The position numbers and the translations under genes were made by a program. Below the pieces are notes generated by a model, which was not told the origin of the DNA, ran no database searches, and saw only the letters and a list, made by a program, of their open reading frames with translations. Shown piece after piece: positions 1 through 7,439 of a DNA stretch of 10,745 nt. The DNA lies in the NCBI GenBank assembly GCA_031274385.1, contig JAISQH010000583.1, positions 1-10,745 of the forward strand, given 5' to 3'. Positions within the stretch are counted from its first letter, which is position 1; every line of letters begins with the position of its first letter. Source of the DNA: Planctomycetaceae bacterium. GTDB taxonomy: Bacteria; Planctomycetota; Planctomycetia; Pirellulales; Thermoguttaceae.

Positions 1-59
1 AAAAACATGATCTTTATGACTGCCGAAAGTATAATCAAAGTTTAAGACAATAAACGATT

Positions 60-3000
60 TTATTGGCTGAGGAGGCTGAGCATGTAGTTTGGAATCTGGT
101 TCGCAATACCCAACGTGCTGATATTGGATTGAACCAATATTTGCGAACGAGTCAGCGTTGCGGTTTCTTCGGCGAAGTCAGTGTCGCGGATTTGGCTTTC
201 CGCCGCCGTAATCGCTTCCAACGTATCATTGAGAACATTGATATTCGTCTCAAAAGTTGCCTTCTGCATTGTTCCAAGCCGTCCTCGCGTTGATGTAATG
301 GCAAGAATTGATTCCTCAACAATCCGAAACGCCTTGTTCGTGTCACCGGTCAGGGATGCATCCTGACCACTGCGAAGTTGGTACATTTTGCCGGACGCTC
401 CGCCTAACTTGACCGTGTTCACACTTTGAATACCAAGCGTAATCTGTTGATTTGAAACAACATCAGGACCCACCTGATAGGTTGCACCGCCTCCGGTAAT
501 GGAAAAAGAAGTTGCATATTCCGTATCGGTTCCAACCGCTTCATCAAGCGTCATGTCAAGCGAAAGCGTTGCCGTGTTCAGGGACACATTAAGACCGCGA
601 CCAACCGCTTGCACCCCATTAATCAATGCTTCCACATCCTGACCGTAAACCTTTTCGGCAGTGTTACCGTTTTTATCATTCAATGAAAATGTCGTTTTCG
701 CACCATTTTTACCGGTTGCCTGAACATCGACAAATTGATCGCTGCCATATTCCAATGATTTGAAAATCAGAAAGTAATCGGTTGCATCTTCTCCAAACAA
801 AAGTTTCGCCCCGTTCAATTCGCCAGCCGGTAACGCTCCGTCTTTGGTGAGCAAGGTATCGTCCTGCATCGAAATAACACCCGAACCATCACCATGTTGC
901 AATACTTCAAAAACATTTTTCGTTTGCGGATCATTTTCAACTAATTGTTCAATATCGTACGCTGTTGTAATTCCGGCACGAAGATGAATCGAAATCGTTT
1001 TGAGATCATTATCCAATTCGAGCCACATCCCATTGGTTGAAGTCGTTTGCGGCGTGATGAGATTGCCAGCGTTATCTTTTTCCAGTCCGGTATATTCGGG
1101 GTCTTCACAGGGATTGTTTTCTGTTCCTTCGACGTAGTTGTCGGCGTAATGCCCCGTCACCTTATCGTCGTTCACATAAACAATCGTGTAACCGTTAAAT
1201 TCCGGTCCGTTTTGTTTGGCAATCAAATCATAAGAAGCATTGACTCCGTTGTCGGAAGTCATCGTTCCCTTCGCCTTCGTCAACACGAGATGTTGTTGTT
1301 CGATATTATCGTTCCAGCCGACAAACTGAATGTCGTTAATGATCCACTCATCACATTCGCCTCTTGAAATTGTCGGTGCCAACAAGCCGTTTCCGTACGG
1401 ATCAGTACAATCATCCCATTGGGCACCCGCCGGACGAACAATACTGGCACTAATATAATCGACCGATTCAGGGTCTTGCAAATCCCACCATTCCGCCAAA
1501 TCACGGGCGGTTGTTTGAACAAGACCGTTTTTATCCGTAACCAAATGAACCGTAATCGCTCCCCTTTCAACAAGCCCGCCGTAAGTCACAATCGGTCCGT
1601 CTTTGACAAAATCAATCAGCCCTGTACCGGAGTCAGGATCAGAGGAATACGTACGGGTATTAAACATCTTACTAACCACCTGATCGTTATTGAGCAATAA
1701 CGCCACATCATTCGCATTCGGCTGCCTGACGGTTACATCGCCCGTGTCGGGATCAATAATCTCATAATCACTCAGCCAAACTGTTACCGTTCCGCCAAGA
1801 TGCCCGCCGGTCTCTAAGGTGTTGGCAACTTCCGTGAACTGATTCAGTTTCAGTCCCATATATTCAAATGTTCCGCTTCCGTCGTTGTAGGCGGCAGGGT
1901 AAGGATCGCCGTTGGCATCCACAAGAAATTCGTACGGATGAGCCGGATTGGTTGTAGGATCGGTCGGCTGTGACAAATCGTACATGTTCGACGTGTTTTG
2001 CGAAAACGATAACTCCGCCTTGAAACCAAGATCGGCGTTGTTAATTGCCGTAACAACATCGTTGGTCGTAATTTGCGGGTACCACGACGGGTCGTCCGGG
2101 TCAGTGGTCGGCGGCGCACCCACCATCGAAGCGTTAAGCGAAACACGAAGTTGATTCGTTTTTGTATCGAAAACAACTTTGACCGCTTCCGTTTGCGTGT
2201 CGCTCGTCGTCATGAGAACCGGTACATTATTGAACATGTCACCGCGTTCCGTTGCCGTCACGTAAAATGCCGAATTGGCAATGTCGTAACCATCGGTCGA
2301 TTTGAAGGTTGCCTGCGCTTCGGCGTACGATTTTCCCGGATCGTATTCCACCCAACCGTCTTTGCGGTTCGGATCAAGATCGTCCGTCAAATCGTCAGGA
2401 TTATACGGACTGTCCGGGTTTTCACTGATTCGTTTATAAACAAATTGAACATCGTCAAACGCTTCCCCTTTATTGTTGGCGGTAACAATAAGGCTTGCTC
2501 TGGGATCTTGCGCTGTCAGAATGGCACGGGCAAAATCAATCTTGTCCGGCACTGTTGTCCGGTCAATCCAAAGTTGACTGTTTCCCGGTTCCGCCACAAA
2601 CCGGATGTTCGGCGAATTTTTCTCACCAAGAAATTGCAGGGCGTTTCCGTCATTCGGATTACCGTAATAGGCAACTTCCTCAAACGCCGCAACAACCTGA
2701 TTGCCGAAATTACCCGGAGCCAATTTGGCGGTAATCACCGGCGGGTTGGTTGCATCGTAATAAGTTCCTTGTGCGTTGTAACCGGCAAGTTCGGCAATCA
2801 ATTCAGGACACATCACCATTCCCCAATAAGACGAATTATTGAGCGCGGTAACGAGTTCCGCCGCTGTGGTAATCACTTCACCGCCGGTAACTCCGTCTTG
2901 GAACACCCGATTAAATTCGGTTTTCGGTGTCAGTGTAATGTCATTATTGTCCGCATCGGTATAAATGTAATCGTAAAGATGAATCGCTCCGGTTCCGTCA

Positions 3001-4766
3001 TTGTCAACGGTTCGCGTCACCGTGAATAAATCTGCCGCCCGCTCACTTCCGCGCGACGCCTGTTGTGTGGTATCGAACAACGCCACAATATCATTCGCCG
3101 TAATGGCTTCATCGGTAATCGGATCAATACTGTCCGACGGCAAAACAATAAACAAGGTTCCGGCTTCACCGCCGCTGTTATTGGTGTTACCGTAACCTCC
3201 GGGCGAATCGGTTGTCGGATCAAATGGAATACTGGAGTCGAAACTGTCGCTTGAGGCATCCAACGTAGCACTCAAAACAGAACTATCGGAAGTTGTCAGT
3301 TCAAAATGTCCCTCCAGTTTCAAAGCATCCTGTACTTGTGCGATTGTTGCTCCGTCTTTGAAATAAATTCGTAACGTTTTTGAAGTGTCGCCGTTATCGT
3401 CCACAATTTCGTCATACCTTGCCCGAACCGCTTTTCCGGCGGGAACTTCGCCGGTGGTGTCCGCCACAAAAGTCACCGCAACATTATTATAAGCGGAACT
3501 GGCTTCTTTGGATTGAATCGTAAAATACGTACCGGTTCCACCCAAAGCGTCAATATTGGTCAAACCGTTAATATCGCCGAACAAGGCTTTGGAAACGGTG
3601 GGTTCGTCGTTATAGTACGCATATTGATGACCTGCCACGCCGTAAGGATTGTTCGGATCATCTCCCACATTGGGATCGCCAAACTCCGCTTGGGTAAAAC
3701 GTCCGTCAACGAAATGAATGTTCGCGTTATTGTACTGGGCTCCCGGTATATTGGCTTCAAATTTTAAGGCGTTGTTGTCATGAATGGATTGACCGTCTTT
3801 AAAAATCGTGTTGTCCACATCGTCCGCAATCGCATCTTTATATTCTTCCGTTTGGAGATACACCAAAAGTTTTGCCGGTGAATTTCTATCAATCGGTTCT
3901 TCGTATTTAACGGTGATTCCTTCGGAGGTTCCTTTGAGATATTTGATTTCAACGTTCCCGCCATTAAGACCGGCAAGTCCGGCGGTCAGGATAATATCGT
4001 TGTTCAAACCGAGACTGCTTGTCAAAATGGTACCGGGAATGGCATCGGAACCGACTTCGGCGATAACGCCGGTGGAGTTGGAGGAAGCGTTGACAACGCG
4101 GGCGATTTCCGCAACGGTGGCTCCGCGATCAAAGGACTGAGTTGAATAACCGTAGTTTCCGCCCCATTGCAACACGATATCTTCCGCCAACGCGGGATTA
4201 TTATAATACAACGCGGCTTTTTCCGCCGCCTGACGCACCGCAACATTCACATCAATCGGGGCTTTGTCGGAACCGAACGTCACTTGGTGAACGGCAAGAT
4301 TTTTGAGATCATTTCGGTTGGCGCCGGTCAAATCGAAGTCGAGAGAACCGTCAAGCAGTTTCAACCCCATGAATGTGGTTTGCGAGGAGATCCGGTCAAT
4401 GGCGTCCAGTGAGGCGTCCACTTGCAATTGGTTTGCGGCGATCATTTCGGCACTCATGGCGCCGGTGTTGGCGGCTTCGGTGACGAGACCGCGAATGTCG
4501 TTGAGCAAATTGGTCACTTCGTTCAAAGCACTGTCGGCGGTGGCGATCATCATATTTGCCCGCTCGGTATTTTTAATCGCCGTCTTGATTCCGGTTATGT
4601 CGGAACGCAAAATTTCACTGGCAATCAAACCGGCAGGGTCATCCTTACCGCTATTGATTTTGAAACCGGTGCTTAGCGGTTCCAGTGAGGTTTCAAGCGC
4701 ACCCATATTTCGGCTCAGGTTGGTTCGAGCAACCATAGCCGGAACGTTCGTATAAATTCTCGTCAC
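60..4766 (-). CDS. fliC: Giant flagellin with a modular ~1,330-residue variable region
   Basis: Structural subunit of the flagellar filament, exported by the flagellar type III system and polymerised outside the cell. Residues 1-145 form a flagellin N-terminal D0/D1 helical domain (YTNVPAMVARTNLSRN near the start, INSGKDDPAGLIASE at 37-51). Residues ~1480-1568 form the C-terminal D1/D0 domain (ILVQSNISTLGIANQ, ending MLSLLSQ). Most flagellins have roughly 250-550 residues; this one has 1568. The extra ~1,330 residues are Asp/Asn/Thr/Gly-rich, predicted beta, and contain degenerate repeats. It has no signal peptide, as expected. The start is GTG at 4766: a strong AAGGAG (4775-4780) sits 8 bases upstream and the protein then begins exactly at the D0 helix. 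An ATG at 4772-4774 is out of frame and stops after three codons. Four cysteines (653, 1120, 1138, 1220) are unusual. Family assignment is secure; the role of the insert is unknown. Confidence 0.95.
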   Translation of the reverse strand: MTRIYTNVPAMVARTNLSRNMGALETSLEPLSTGFKINSGKDDPAGLIASEILRSDITGIKTAIKNTERANMMIATADSALNEVTNLLNDIRGLVTEAANTGAMSAEMIAANQLQVDASLDAIDRISSQTTFMGLKLLDGSLDFDLTGANRNDLKNLAVHQVTFGSDKAPIDVNVAVRQAAEKAALYYNNPALAEDIVLQWGGNYGYSTQSFDRGATVAEIARVVNASSNSTGVIAEVGSDAIPGTILTSSLGLNNDIILTAGLAGLNGGNVEIKYLKGTSEGITVKYEEPIDRNSPAKLLVYLQTEEYKDAIADDVDNTIFKDGQSIHDNNALKFEANIPGAQYNNANIHFVDGRFTQAEFGDPNVGDDPNNPYGVAGHQYAYYNDEPTVSKALFGDINGLTNIDALGGTGTYFTIQSKEASSAYNNVAVTFVADTTGEVPAGKAVRARYDEIVDDNGDTSKTLRIYFKDGATIAQVQDALKLEGHFELTTSDSSVLSATLDASSDSFDSSIPFDPTTDSPGGYGNTNNSGGEAGTLFIVLPSDSIDPITDEAITANDIVALFDTTQQASRGSERAADLFTVTRTVDNDGTGAIHLYDYIYTDADNNDITLTPKTEFNRVFQDGVTGGEVITTAAELVTALNNSSYWGMVMCPELIAELAGYNAQGTYYDATNPPVITAKLAPGNFGNQVVAAFEEVAYYGNPNDGNALQFLGEKNSPNIRFVAEPGNSQLWIDRTTVPDKIDFARAILTAQDPRASLIVTANNKGEAFDDVQFVYKRISENPDSPYNPDDLTDDLDPNRKDGWVEYDPGKSYAEAQATFKSTDGYDIANSAFYVTATERGDMFNNVPVLMTTSDTQTEAVKVVFDTKTNQLRVSLNASMVGAPPTTDPDDPSWYPQITTNDVVTAINNADLGFKAELSFSQNTSNMYDLSQPTDPTTNPAHPYEFLVDANGDPYPAAYNDGSGTFEYMGLKLNQFTEVANTLETGGHLGGTVTVWLSDYEIIDPDTGDVTVRQPNANDVALLLNNDQVVSKMFNTRTYSSDPDSGTGLIDFVKDGPIVTYGGLVERGAITVHLVTDKNGLVQTTARDLAEWWDLQDPESVDYISASIVRPAGAQWDDCTDPYGNGLLAPTISRGECDEWIINDIQFVGWNDNIEQQHLVLTKAKGTMTSDNGVNASYDLIAKQNGPEFNGYTIVYVNDDKVTGHYADNYVEGTENNPCEDPEYTGLEKDNAGNLITPQTTSTNGMWLELDNDLKTISIHLRAGITTAYDIEQLVENDPQTKNVFEVLQHGDGSGVISMQDDTLLTKDGALPAGELNGAKLLFGEDATDYFLIFKSLEYGSDQFVDVQATGKNGAKTTFSLNDKNGNTAEKVYGQDVEALINGVQAVGRGLNVSLNTATLSLDMTLDEAVGTDTEYATSFSITGGGATYQVGPDVVSNQQITLGIQSVNTVKLGGASGKMYQLRSGQDASLTGDTNKAFRIVEESILAITSTRGRLGTMQKATFETNINVLNDTLEAITAAESQIRDTDFAEETATLTRSQILVQSNISTLGIANQIPNYMLSLLSQ

Positions 4767-4774
4767 GCGATCAT

Positions 4775-4780
4775 CTCCTT
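4775..4780 (-). promoter_or_regulatory. Shine-Dalgarno site of the flagellin gene
   Basis: AAGGAG on the minus strand, 8 bases before the GTG at 4766-4764. It decides the start, because the nearer ATG (4774-4772) touches the site with no spacing and opens only a three-codon frame, ATGATCGCGTGA, whose stop overlaps the GTG. Confidence 0.8.
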
Positions 4781-4883
4781 AACCAAGAGGTGCCGTTGCA
4801 CTCGGCGGGAACCAGATAATGGTTTCCGTGTCACGTCGTCCTAACGTCTTGTTCGCTTTTTCTGATTCTTCCTGCCGTTTCCT

Positions 4884-4921
4884 AAAAAACGATCCCACCG
4901 GATATGAGGAACAATCCGGTG
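4884..4921 (-). terminator. Stem-loop with T-run between kinase and flagellin
   Basis: On the minus strand, CACCGGAT (4921-4914) and ATCCGGTG (4903-4896) are perfect 8-base arms around a 10-base loop. They are followed after six bases by TTTTTT (4889-4884). This could terminate the kinase transcript or act as an attenuator in the flagellin leader. The T-run is further from the stem than in a classical intrinsic terminator, so the call is tentative. Confidence 0.4.
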
Positions 4922-5033
4922 TTCCAGTTGTTAATAATCGAATCGATTGATCCGTAAATTTTAGTATTGTTAGATATTTTGTCGGTACAAGTCACAACAC
5001 TTGGTCTCTTTGTGAGCGTTGTTCGGATTAGAG

Positions 5034-5159
5034 AAGATGGGAAGTTGAGAGTGGAGAGTTGATAGTGGAGAGTGAAGAATGACCAAAACAACGATACTTC
5101 CCGCTTCCCACTCTCCACTTCCCACTCTCCACTCTCCACTATCAACTATCAACTAACTT
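5034..5159. repeat. Period-7 repeat array folded as an inverted repeat (hairpin)
   Basis: The left arm (about 5035-5083) is a run of heptamers of type GAGTGGA/GAGTTGA/TAGTGGA. The right arm (5097-5159) reads, in exact 7-base register, CTTCCCG, CTTCCCA, CTCTCCA, CTTCCCA, CTCTCCA, CTCTCCA, CTATCAA, CTATCAA, CTAACTT. The arms are complementary: about 31 bases pair with about four mismatches, around a loop containing GACCAAAACAACGATA. The right arm runs into the 3' end of the kinase gene and supplies its stop codon. It is an intergenic repeat, not a gene. Open frames through it give low-complexity peptides of the 'SGEWEVESG' kind. Confidence 0.85.
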
Positions 5160-5927
5160 CATGAGTTTTGTACGGATGACGGTTGGGAGTTTGAGGGTGA
5201 AGGCGGTACCTTTTCCTTCGGAGCTTTCAACCCGGATAATGCCTTTGTGCTGTTCGATAATTGACTTACAACTCGCAAGACCAAGACCGCTTCCGCCTTT
5301 TCCGCTTTCGTCGGGACCGGATTTTGTTGTATAGAACCGTTCGAAGATGCGCGGCAATTTGTCGGCGGGAATACCGCAGCCGTAATCACGAACCACAAAA
5401 TCAATCATTTCGTTTTTTTCGTCATAAGTTATTTTAAGAATAATTCGTCCGCCATTGGGCATTGCTTGACGGGCGTTGATAAGAAGATTGAGCAAGACTT
5501 GTTGAATCTGGTTGCCGTCAGCCATAATTTCAGGAATTTTGTCTTGAAATGACTTTTCGACGGCGATCCGGTATTTATTCATTTCCCGTTCGAGGAGGAG
5601 GAGGGCATCTTCGACGAGTGTGGTTAAGTTGGTGGGTTCAAAGGCTTTTTTGCGATTTCTTGCGGTAGCGAGAACGGTGTTGGTGATTTTGGCAGCCCGA
5701 TTGGCGGCGAGCAGAATTTTATCAAATGATTTTGTGCGGGTTGGTTCGTCTTTGTGTCGCAAACCGAGTTTGGCATAATTGATGATTGTGGTCAGGATAT
5801 TGTTAAATTCATGGGTTGTGGTTCCGGTCAACTCTCCAAGTGCGGTCAATCGTTGAGCCTGTATCAATTGTTCTTCGAGGAATTTATTCCGGTCTTGTAA
5901 CTCCTGAATGTCATTGGTCTCGTTCAT
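5142..5927 (-). CDS. Soluble two-component sensor histidine kinase
   Basis: Predicted cytoplasmic histidine kinase that autophosphorylates and passes phosphate to a response regulator. Residues 5-30 look like a short coiled coil. The H-box is GTTTHEFNNILTTI with phospho-acceptor His39, an NtrB-like HEFNN form. The ATPase domain follows: N-box NLLINARQAM (Asn147, Asn151), G1 DYGCGIP (181-187), F-box FERFYTTK (195-202), G2 GKGGSGLGL (209-217). There is no transmembrane segment and no PAS, GAF or receiver domain, so the input is unknown; it may come through a partner. At 261 residues it is little more than the catalytic core. The ATG at 5925-5927 has only a weak GAAGA upstream. The last residues (KLVDS, stop) are encoded by the heptamer repeat. 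It lies upstream of and codirectional with the flagellin, which suggests but does not prove a role in motility. No response regulator is nearby. Confidence 0.9.
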   Translation of the reverse strand: MNETNDIQELQDRNKFLEEQLIQAQRLTALGELTGTTTHEFNNILTTIINYAKLGLRHKDEPTRTKSFDKILLAANRAAKITNTVLATARNRKKAFEPTNLTTLVEDALLLLEREMNKYRIAVEKSFQDKIPEIMADGNQIQQVLLNLLINARQAMPNGGRIILKITYDEKNEMIDFVVRDYGCGIPADKLPRIFERFYTTKSGPDESGKGGSGLGLASCKSIIEQHKGIIRVESSEGKGTAFTLKLPTVIRTKLMKLVDS

Positions 5928-6065
5928 TGTTCTTCATAACGCGGCTAAACAGCAATAATCGATGGAATCTTTATAACCGGTATCGTCATAAAAACTGAAA
6001 AAATCAAATCGATCAACAAATTGATCCCGAAATCATCCTTGCAAGTCATAAACGTTTCGCAAGAT
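5928..6065. other. Upstream region of the kinase gene
   Basis: Divergent spacer between the kinase and the palindromic element. It contains one perfect small inverted repeat, GATCAA-CAAA-TTGATC (6011-6026), that could be an operator. I find no convincing -35/-10 pair on the minus strand, although TTATAA (around 5978-5983, minus) is a possible -10. Confidence 0.3.
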
Positions 6066-6204
6066 GTTAGCGGCGGGGGCTTGCCCCCCGAAATGATTGA
6101 TTCTTTTTGTACGCTTGCGTCCGCTATCAATCAATTTCGTCCGCCATCAATTTAAGGGGAAAACCCTCGTCGATTCATTTCGGGGGCAAGCCCCCATCGC
6201 TAAC
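6066..6204. repeat. Nested palindromic element with GGGGGCTTGCCCCC termini
   Basis: Outer arms of about 31 bases, 6066-6097 (starting GTTAGCGGCGGGGGCTTGCC) and 6174-6204 (ending CCCCCATCGCTAAC), are inverted copies with a few differences. Each arm contains its own hairpin: GGGGGC/GCCCCC on the left and GGGGGCAAGCCCCC on the right. An inner stretch (6090-6139) again pairs as CGAAATGATTGAT with ATCAATCAATTTCG. This looks like a small non-coding REP- or MITE-like repeat, not a gene. Confidence 0.75.
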
Positions 6205-6221
6205 GTGACTTGTGTTGTATA

Positions 6222-6238
6222 ACAAGGGCAAGCCTTGT
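6222..6238. repeat. Short hairpin sharing the GGGCAAGCC core
   Basis: ACAAGG-GCAAG-CCTTGT is a 6-base stem with a 5-base loop. It shares the GGGCAAGCC core with both ends of the larger palindromic element 20 bases upstream, so it may be a third, shorter relative. Confidence 0.5.
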
Positions 6239-6285
6239 CCCTCCATTTTGAAATTGTCATTTTGACTGGTTTTCTGTATTTTGCC

Positions 6286-6314
6286 TTGAATTTTCTAAGA
6301 CAGACCGGTAAAAT
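6286..6314 (+). promoter_or_regulatory. Candidate sigma-70-type promoter of hemE
   Basis: TTGAAT (6286-6291), 17 bases, then TAAAAT (6309-6314). This is a 4/6 match to the -35 consensus and 5/6 to the -10 consensus at ideal spacing, about 80 bases before the hemE start. Such matches occur by chance in AT-rich spacers. Confidence 0.35.
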
Positions 6315-6392
6315 AGAATGACAATAGTGAGAATTTGAGCAATGGATTGAGATTTTATTTTCCTTTCTGATCCGAGATCAGCAGCAATTCCA

Positions 6393-7439
6393 ATGATGAA
6401 AAAAGCGTGGGATGATAGTACGATGATGCGGGCGGCGCGTTGCCAGAAAACAGAATCGGTTCCTGTTTGGCTAATGCGGCAGGCTGGTCGGTATATGGAA
6501 GAATACCGGAAAATACGGGAACGGGTCTCCTTTCTCGAACTCTGTAAAACACCCGAATTGGCTGCCGAAGTCATGATTACAGCGGTTCAACGTCTGGGTG
6601 TTGACGCCGGTATCATCTTCTCGGATATTCTGCTCATTCTGGAACCAATGGGGCTCGAACTCGAATTTGAACCCGAAGGCGGTCCCAAAATCAGGAACCC
6701 CATCCGAAAATCTTCCGATGTCGAACTCCTTCGTGAACTGGAATCCATCGAACCACTGGAATTCGTCATGAACACCGTTCGTTACACACGGGAAGGTCTT
6801 GATGATTCCTTGCCGCTCATCGGTTTTGCCGGTGCCCCCTTCACGTTGGCGGCTTATGCCATTGAAGGTAACAGCAGCCGGAATTTCCGGCAAGTCAAGG
6901 CGTTCATGCATGTTTACCCGACCGAGTGGCAGGAAATGATGACCAAGTTCGCCGTCTCAACCGCCCGCTATCTCAACAGTCAAATCAATGCCGGTGTTCA
7001 ACTCGTCCAAATATTTGACAGTTGGATCGGCTGCCTTTCCGGTGAAGATTACAAAAAATACGTGAAACCGTATTCCCGAATGTTAATCGATTTAATTGTA
7101 CCCGGTACGCCCATTATTCATTTCGGACCGGGTAACCCCGTTTTGTTGCCGGATATTCGGGATGCGGGCGGGCATGTGATCGGAATTGACTGGCGCGTGT
7201 CCGTTAATCAGGCATGGGAAATCATCGGAGCAAATTATGCCATTCAGGGCAATCTCGATCCCGCCATCTTATTGACCAACCGAGAAATCATCCGGCAATC
7301 CGTTCAACATCTCCTGAGGCAAGTCGAACGCCGTCCGGGTTTTATTTTCAACTTGGGACATGGTATCATGCCGCAAACCCCCGTCGAAAACGCCATCGCT
7401 CTGGTTGATGCCGTCCATGAGTTCGGTGTCGTCCGGTAA
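6393..7439 (+). CDS. hemE: Uroporphyrinogen decarboxylase
   Basis: Converts uroporphyrinogen III to coproporphyrinogen III by removing four acetate carboxyls, a cytosolic step of heme synthesis. At 348 residues it matches the usual ~340-355. The N-terminal signature VWLMRQAGRY carries the substrate-binding arginines (Arg29, Arg33). FSDIL contains the essential Asp78. GAPFTLAAYAIEG carries Tyr155, FDSWIG carries Ser210, and NLGHGIMPQTP carries His323 near the C-terminus, so all main active-site residues are present. I chose the first ATG (6393); an ATG directly after it (6396) is equally possible and no clear Shine-Dalgarno separates them. An ATG at 6423 would remove part of the usual N-terminus. 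It is flanked by long non-coding gaps, so it is probably transcribed alone. No other heme gene is visible here. Confidence 0.97.
   Translation: MMKKAWDDSTMMRAARCQKTESVPVWLMRQAGRYMEEYRKIRERVSFLELCKTPELAAEVMITAVQRLGVDAGIIFSDILLILEPMGLELEFEPEGGPKIRNPIRKSSDVELLRELESIEPLEFVMNTVRYTREGLDDSLPLIGFAGAPFTLAAYAIEGNSSRNFRQVKAFMHVYPTEWQEMMTKFAVSTARYLNSQINAGVQLVQIFDSWIGCLSGEDYKKYVKPYSRMLIDLIVPGTPIIHFGPGNPVLLPDIRDAGGHVIGIDWRVSVNQAWEIIGANYAIQGNLDPAILLTNREIIRQSVQHLLRQVERRPGFIFNLGHGIMPQTPVENAIALVDAVHEFGVVR

Larger units (their letters stand above)
4767..5033 (-). other. Flagellin upstream/leader region without a gene
   Basis: About 267 bases between the repeat hairpin behind the kinase and the flagellin start. 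It holds the ribosome binding site and one stem-loop (4884-4921). I looked on the minus strand for a sigma-28 pattern (TAAA, ~15 bases, GCCGATAA) and a sigma-54 pattern (TGGCAC, 5 bases, TTGC) and found neither convincingly. The short open frames crossing it are composed largely of the adjacent repeat and look spurious. Confidence 0.5.

Noticed and set aside
1..59. Possible sigma-28-like promoter on the minus strand (TAAACTTT followed by CGGCAGTC)
   Set aside because: The -10 part does not match GCCGATAA, and no gene is visible downstream within the window.
2073..3029. Long plus-strand open frame of 318 codons antisense to the flagellin
   Set aside because: Its product is Arg/Val-rich with no recognisable domain, and it lies wholly within the well-supported flagellin. 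It is a by-product of the flagellin codon usage. Several shorter antisense frames there were dismissed for the same reason.
60..4766. Possible flagellinolysin-type protease in the flagellin variable region
   Set aside because: I scanned the histidines and found no HExxH zinc-protease motif anywhere in the protein.
4882..5152. Small minus-strand open frames of 60-87 codons between kinase and flagellin
   Set aside because: They start inside the heptamer array, their first part is translated repeat, and the rest shows no domain or ribosome binding site.
5034..5159. CRISPR-like array
   Set aside because: The units are 7 bases long without spacers and are arranged as complementary arms, which is unlike CRISPR repeats of about 23-47 bases separated by unique spacers.
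5945..6130. Minus-strand 61-codon open frame across the palindromic element
   Set aside because: It reads through the GGGGGC hairpin and has no recognisable features.
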